11,715 nt of DNA from Lysobacterales bacterium UBA5700 (GTDB taxonomy: Bacteria > Pseudomonadota > Gammaproteobacteria > Xanthomonadales > Xanthomonadaceae), in assembly GCA_002420085.1 (NCBI GenBank), contig DIHI01000039.1:26092-37806 (forward strand), given 5' to 3'. Positions 9,743 to 11,715 of this stretch are shown here, in pieces (the first letter of the stretch is position 1; the number at the start of each line of letters is the position of its first letter). The notes beneath the pieces are model-generated. The model was not told where the DNA came from and did no database searches. It saw only the letters and a program-made list of their open reading frames with translations. The translations under genes were made by a program, and so were the position numbers.

Positions 9743-10810
9743 ATGCTTTCTGCCATCCTGGCCTGCCCCACTCGGCCCTGTCTGTCCAACATGACCTCGG
9801 TTCGCATACCGCAGATTGGTTCGCTGCCCGTCAGCCGGCTGTTCGCCATCCAGATACTCGTCATCCAGATACTCGTCATCGTGGTCGGCACTGGCCTGCC
9901 CCGGCCGGTCTGGGCCGAACCTGCCACCGATTCGCTGACACATTCAGCCACCGCCCAAGATCCGCCCCGACCACCGGCCTGGGGGCAGGCCGAACTGGCC
10001 GGACTGATCACCGACTCGAAACTTTCCGAGATCAGCGGTCTGGTGGCATCACGACGTCATGCAGACACGCTCTGGGTCCACAACGACAGTGGCGATGGCC
10101 CGGTGCTGCATGCCATGTCATATCAAGGCGAACGCCGCGCTACCCTGACCCTGGAAAACACCGGCAGTCGTGACTGGGAGGATATGGCCGGCTTCCGGCT
10201 CGATGGCCGCGAGTATCTGCTGATCGCCGATACCGGTGACAACGGCGGCCTGCGCTCGACCCTGTCCTTGCACATCATCGCCGAACCCGACCAGATCGCC
10301 GATGCCCGCACCACCCCTGCCTGGAGCATCCACTTCCGATGGCCGGATGGCCCACGCGACTGCGAAGCGGTCGCAGTCGATGTGCAAGCCGGCATCGTCC
10401 TGCTGATCGGCAAGAAACGCAGCCCGCCGGACCTGTTCAGCCTGCCGCTGCGTCCAAACGATGACCACATCCAGACGGCCGAGCCGATCGGCCTGCTGGC
10501 CGGCATCGTCCAGCCGACCGCTGAAGACCTGCGCCGCAACCCACGCTTCGGCCGCTATCGATCACAGATCACGGGGGCCGACCTCGACGACAGCGGCCTC
10601 CTGCTGGCAGTCCTCAACTATCGCAGCGCCCATGTCTATCCACGTCGGCCTGGCGAATCCTGGGGCACCGCCGTGGCACGGGCGCCGATCGAAATCCCGT
10701 TCCCCTGGCTGCCGCAGGCCGAAGCGATCGGCTTTGATGCGCAGGGCACACTCTGGATCGCCAGCGAACAACGCCCGGCCCCCCTGCTCAGACTGCCTCG
10801 ACGCCACTGA
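9743..10810 (+). CDS. Secreted beta-propeller-like protein of unknown function
   Basis: I do not recognise a named family. The 355-aa protein has an N-terminal signal peptide with hydrophobic core FAIQILVIQILVIVVG (34-49) and a likely cleavage after VWA (56-58), so it should act in the periplasm or outside. The mature part has repeated strand-turn motifs of propeller type: ISGLVASRRHADTLWVHNDS (97-116), RDWEDMA (143-149), YLLIADTGDN (158-167), DCEAVAVD (206-213), LLLAVLNYRSAHVYP (286-300) and AEAIGFDAQGTLWIASEQ (326-343). The Asp-rich HNDSGD, WEDMA and DTGDN motifs are typical of calcium-stabilised or catalytic propellers, but no activity can be assigned. The ATG at 9743 has a weak AGG upstream; an ATG at 9791 would give a more usual signal-peptide length. 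A 15-bp tandem duplication (9847-9876) lengthens the hydrophobic core. It may be co-transcribed with bpt and the EEP gene. Confidence 0.8.
   Translation: MLSAILACPTRPCLSNMTSVRIPQIGSLPVSRLFAIQILVIQILVIVVGTGLPRPVWAEPATDSLTHSATAQDPPRPPAWGQAELAGLITDSKLSEISGLVASRRHADTLWVHNDSGDGPVLHAMSYQGERRATLTLENTGSRDWEDMAGFRLDGREYLLIADTGDNGGLRSTLSLHIIAEPDQIADARTTPAWSIHFRWPDGPRDCEAVAVDVQAGIVLLIGKKRSPPDLFSLPLRPNDDHIQTAEPIGLLAGIVQPTAEDLRRNPRFGRYRSQITGADLDDSGLLLAVLNYRSAHVYPRRPGESWGTAVARAPIEIPFPWLPQAEAIGFDAQGTLWIASEQRPAPLLRLPRRH
9847..9876 (+). repeat. 15-bp in-frame tandem duplication in a signal peptide
   Basis: catccagatactcgt is repeated exactly at 9847-9861 and 9862-9876. Each copy encodes the five hydrophobic residues IQILV (36-40 and 41-45) of the signal-peptide core. 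The copies are identical at every base, including third positions, which points to recent origin or ongoing slippage. Confidence 0.9.
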
Positions 10811-10840
10811 GCGAGTCGGACACCGAGCGAGCCGGGCACC
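10809..10840. repeat. 16-bp imperfect tandem duplication after the propeller gene
   Basis: gagcgagtcggacacc (10809-10824) and gagcgagccgggcacc (10825-10840) are adjacent and differ at two positions. The first copy begins inside the TGA stop codon of the propeller gene. Confidence 0.65.
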
Positions 10841-10942
10841 CAACCGACCGGAACGCTCAGGCAGGATCGGGCGCAGCACGCCACATCGAGCCGCGCAGAA
10901 AAACTGTCTCGCTATCGGACCGGCGGATCACCACGCCGATCC

Positions 10943-10978
10943 AAAAATGCGAAAGGCGAGCCGAAGCCCGCCTTTCGC
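10943..10978 (-). terminator. Intrinsic terminator of pnp
   Basis: gcgaaaggcg (10949-10958) and cgcctttcgc (10969-10978) form a perfect 10-bp stem with a 10-base loop. On the minus strand the stem is followed by ATTTTTGG (plus A-run 10943-10947). It lies 84 bp downstream of the pnp stop codon in the correct orientation. A second 7-bp hairpin, gatccgg/ccggatc (11001-11019), lies between it and the stop codon. On the plus strand the large stem has no T-run, so it would at best weakly stop the converging propeller transcript. Confidence 0.87.
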
Positions 10979-11061
10979 CATGAAACCCACCGGGTGGATC
11001 GATCCGGACCGACCGGATCACCGCCAACCGAACACACACGGGTGCCGGTGTCGGCCTCGAA

Positions 11062-11715
11062 TCAGGCGTCGGTACTGTCTTCCAGCACGGCCTTCATCGA
11101 CAGGCGAATGCGGCCCTGCTTGTCGACCTCCAGCACCTTGACCTTGACGATCTCACCTTCCTTGAGCTTGTCCGAGACCTTCTCGACCCGCTCGTGGGAA
11201 ATCTGCGAAACGTGGACCAGACCGTCCTTGCCGGGAGCGATGGTGACGAAGGCGCCGAAGTCCATGAGTTTGGCAACCCTGCCCTCGTAGATCCGACCCG
11301 GCTCGACATCGGAGGTGATCTGTTCGATGCGGTCCTTGGCGGCCTTGGCGGCTGCGGCATTGACCGAGGCGATGACGATGGTGCCATCGTCCTGGATATC
11401 GATCTGGGTACCGGTTTCCTTGGTGATCGCCTGAATGGTCGAGCCACCCTTGCCGATCACTTCACGGATCTTGTCCGGGTGGATCTTCATGGTCAGCAGG
11501 CGCGGGGCAAACTCGGACATCTCGGCGCGCGGCTGGCTGATCACCTTCTGCATTTCGCCGAGGATGTGCAGACGGCCTTCGCGCGCCTGGGCCAGGGCGA
11601 GCCGCATGATCTCTTCGGTGATGCCATCGATCTTGATGTCCATCTGCAGGGCCGAAATGCCTTCGGAACTGCCGGCGACCTTGAAGTCCATGTCACCGAG
11701 ATGGTCTTCGTCGCC
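11062..11715 (-). CDS. pnp: Polynucleotide phosphorylase, C-terminal part (5' end outside window)
   Basis: PNPase is a trimeric 3'-to-5' exoribonuclease that uses phosphate to degrade RNA and is a core component of bacterial mRNA turnover. The frame is open to the right edge; the last 217 residues are present. They begin with [16 protein letters not shown], the conserved end of the second RNase PH-like domain, followed by MDIKIDGIT. The KH domain has the loop GKGG in [20 protein letters not shown] (visible residues about 70-120). The S1 domain runs from [17 protein letters not shown] to [14 protein letters not shown] (about 140-212). The protein stops five residues after the S1 core (STDA tail), so it lacks the longer acidic Ala/Glu-rich tail seen in E. 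coli PNPase. The TGA is at 11062-11064 and a strong terminator follows. Confidence 0.97.
   Translation of the reverse strand, partial: GDEDHLGDMDFKVAGSSEGISALQMDIKIDGITEEIMRLALAQAREGRLHILGEMQKVISQPRAEMSEFAPRLLTMKIHPDKIREVIGKGGSTIQAITKETGTQIDIQDDGTIVIASVNAAAAKAAKDRIEQITSDVEPGRIYEGRVAKLMDFGAFVTIAPGKDGLVHVSQISHERVEKVSDKLKEGEIVKVKVLEVDKQGRIRLSMKAVLEDSTDA

Noticed and set aside
8498..9943. A 481-codon open frame antisense to the EEP gene and the start of the propeller gene
   Set aside because: The plus-strand frame has conserved catalytic motifs in order, while the antisense product is low complexity with no family features. The length is explained by codon bias.

Overview
The window is GC-rich chromosomal DNA from a gammaproteobacterium. 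The evidence is the gene set: a YqiB/DUF1249 protein, PpsR beside PpsA, oligoribonuclease, TadA, a leucyl-transferase of the Bpt type and polynucleotide phosphorylase, together with enterobacterial-like tRNA-Glu and tRNA-Ala that encode their own CCA ends. Genus cannot be fixed from this sequence; a high-GC lineage such as Chromatiales or Xanthomonadales relatives would fit, but that is inference.

Layout. Bases 1-24 are a heptamer tandem repeat at the window edge. A small zinc-knuckle/HNH-like protein lies on the minus strand (50-409). Next comes a minus-strand tRNA unit: a strong sigma70-type promoter (820-848), tRNA-Ala(GGC), tRNA-Glu(UUC) and an intrinsic terminator (481-505). A DUF1249 gene (845-1399) and ppsR (1588-2409) follow on the minus strand. 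ppsR is divergent from ppsA (2571-4943, plus), so the PEP synthase lies beside the gene for the bifunctional kinase/phosphorylase that switches it. ppsA is followed, across a perfect 10-bp hairpin, by an MscS-family channel gene whose 3' end overlaps the convergent orn gene by 37 bp. tadA lies upstream of orn on the same strand.

Between tadA and the divergent bpt gene is a repeat-rich gap of about 420 bp with 8-, 10- and 14-bp tandem units. bpt is coupled by an ATGA overlap to a gene for an exported, probably lipidated endonuclease/exonuclease/phosphatase-fold protein. A secreted beta-propeller-like protein follows, with a 15-bp in-frame tandem duplication in its signal peptide. The window ends in the 3' part of pnp (minus strand, running off the right edge), which has a clear terminator at 10943-10978.

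Most of the window is conserved housekeeping: translation (tRNAs, TadA), RNA turnover (Orn and PNPase), carbon metabolism (PpsA/PpsR), osmotic protection (MscS) and N-degron proteolysis (Bpt). I found no convincing new defence or mobile system. The parts least explained by known genes are the short tandem duplications of differing unit length in and around the genes, the degenerate HNH-like protein, and the exported pair behind bpt.
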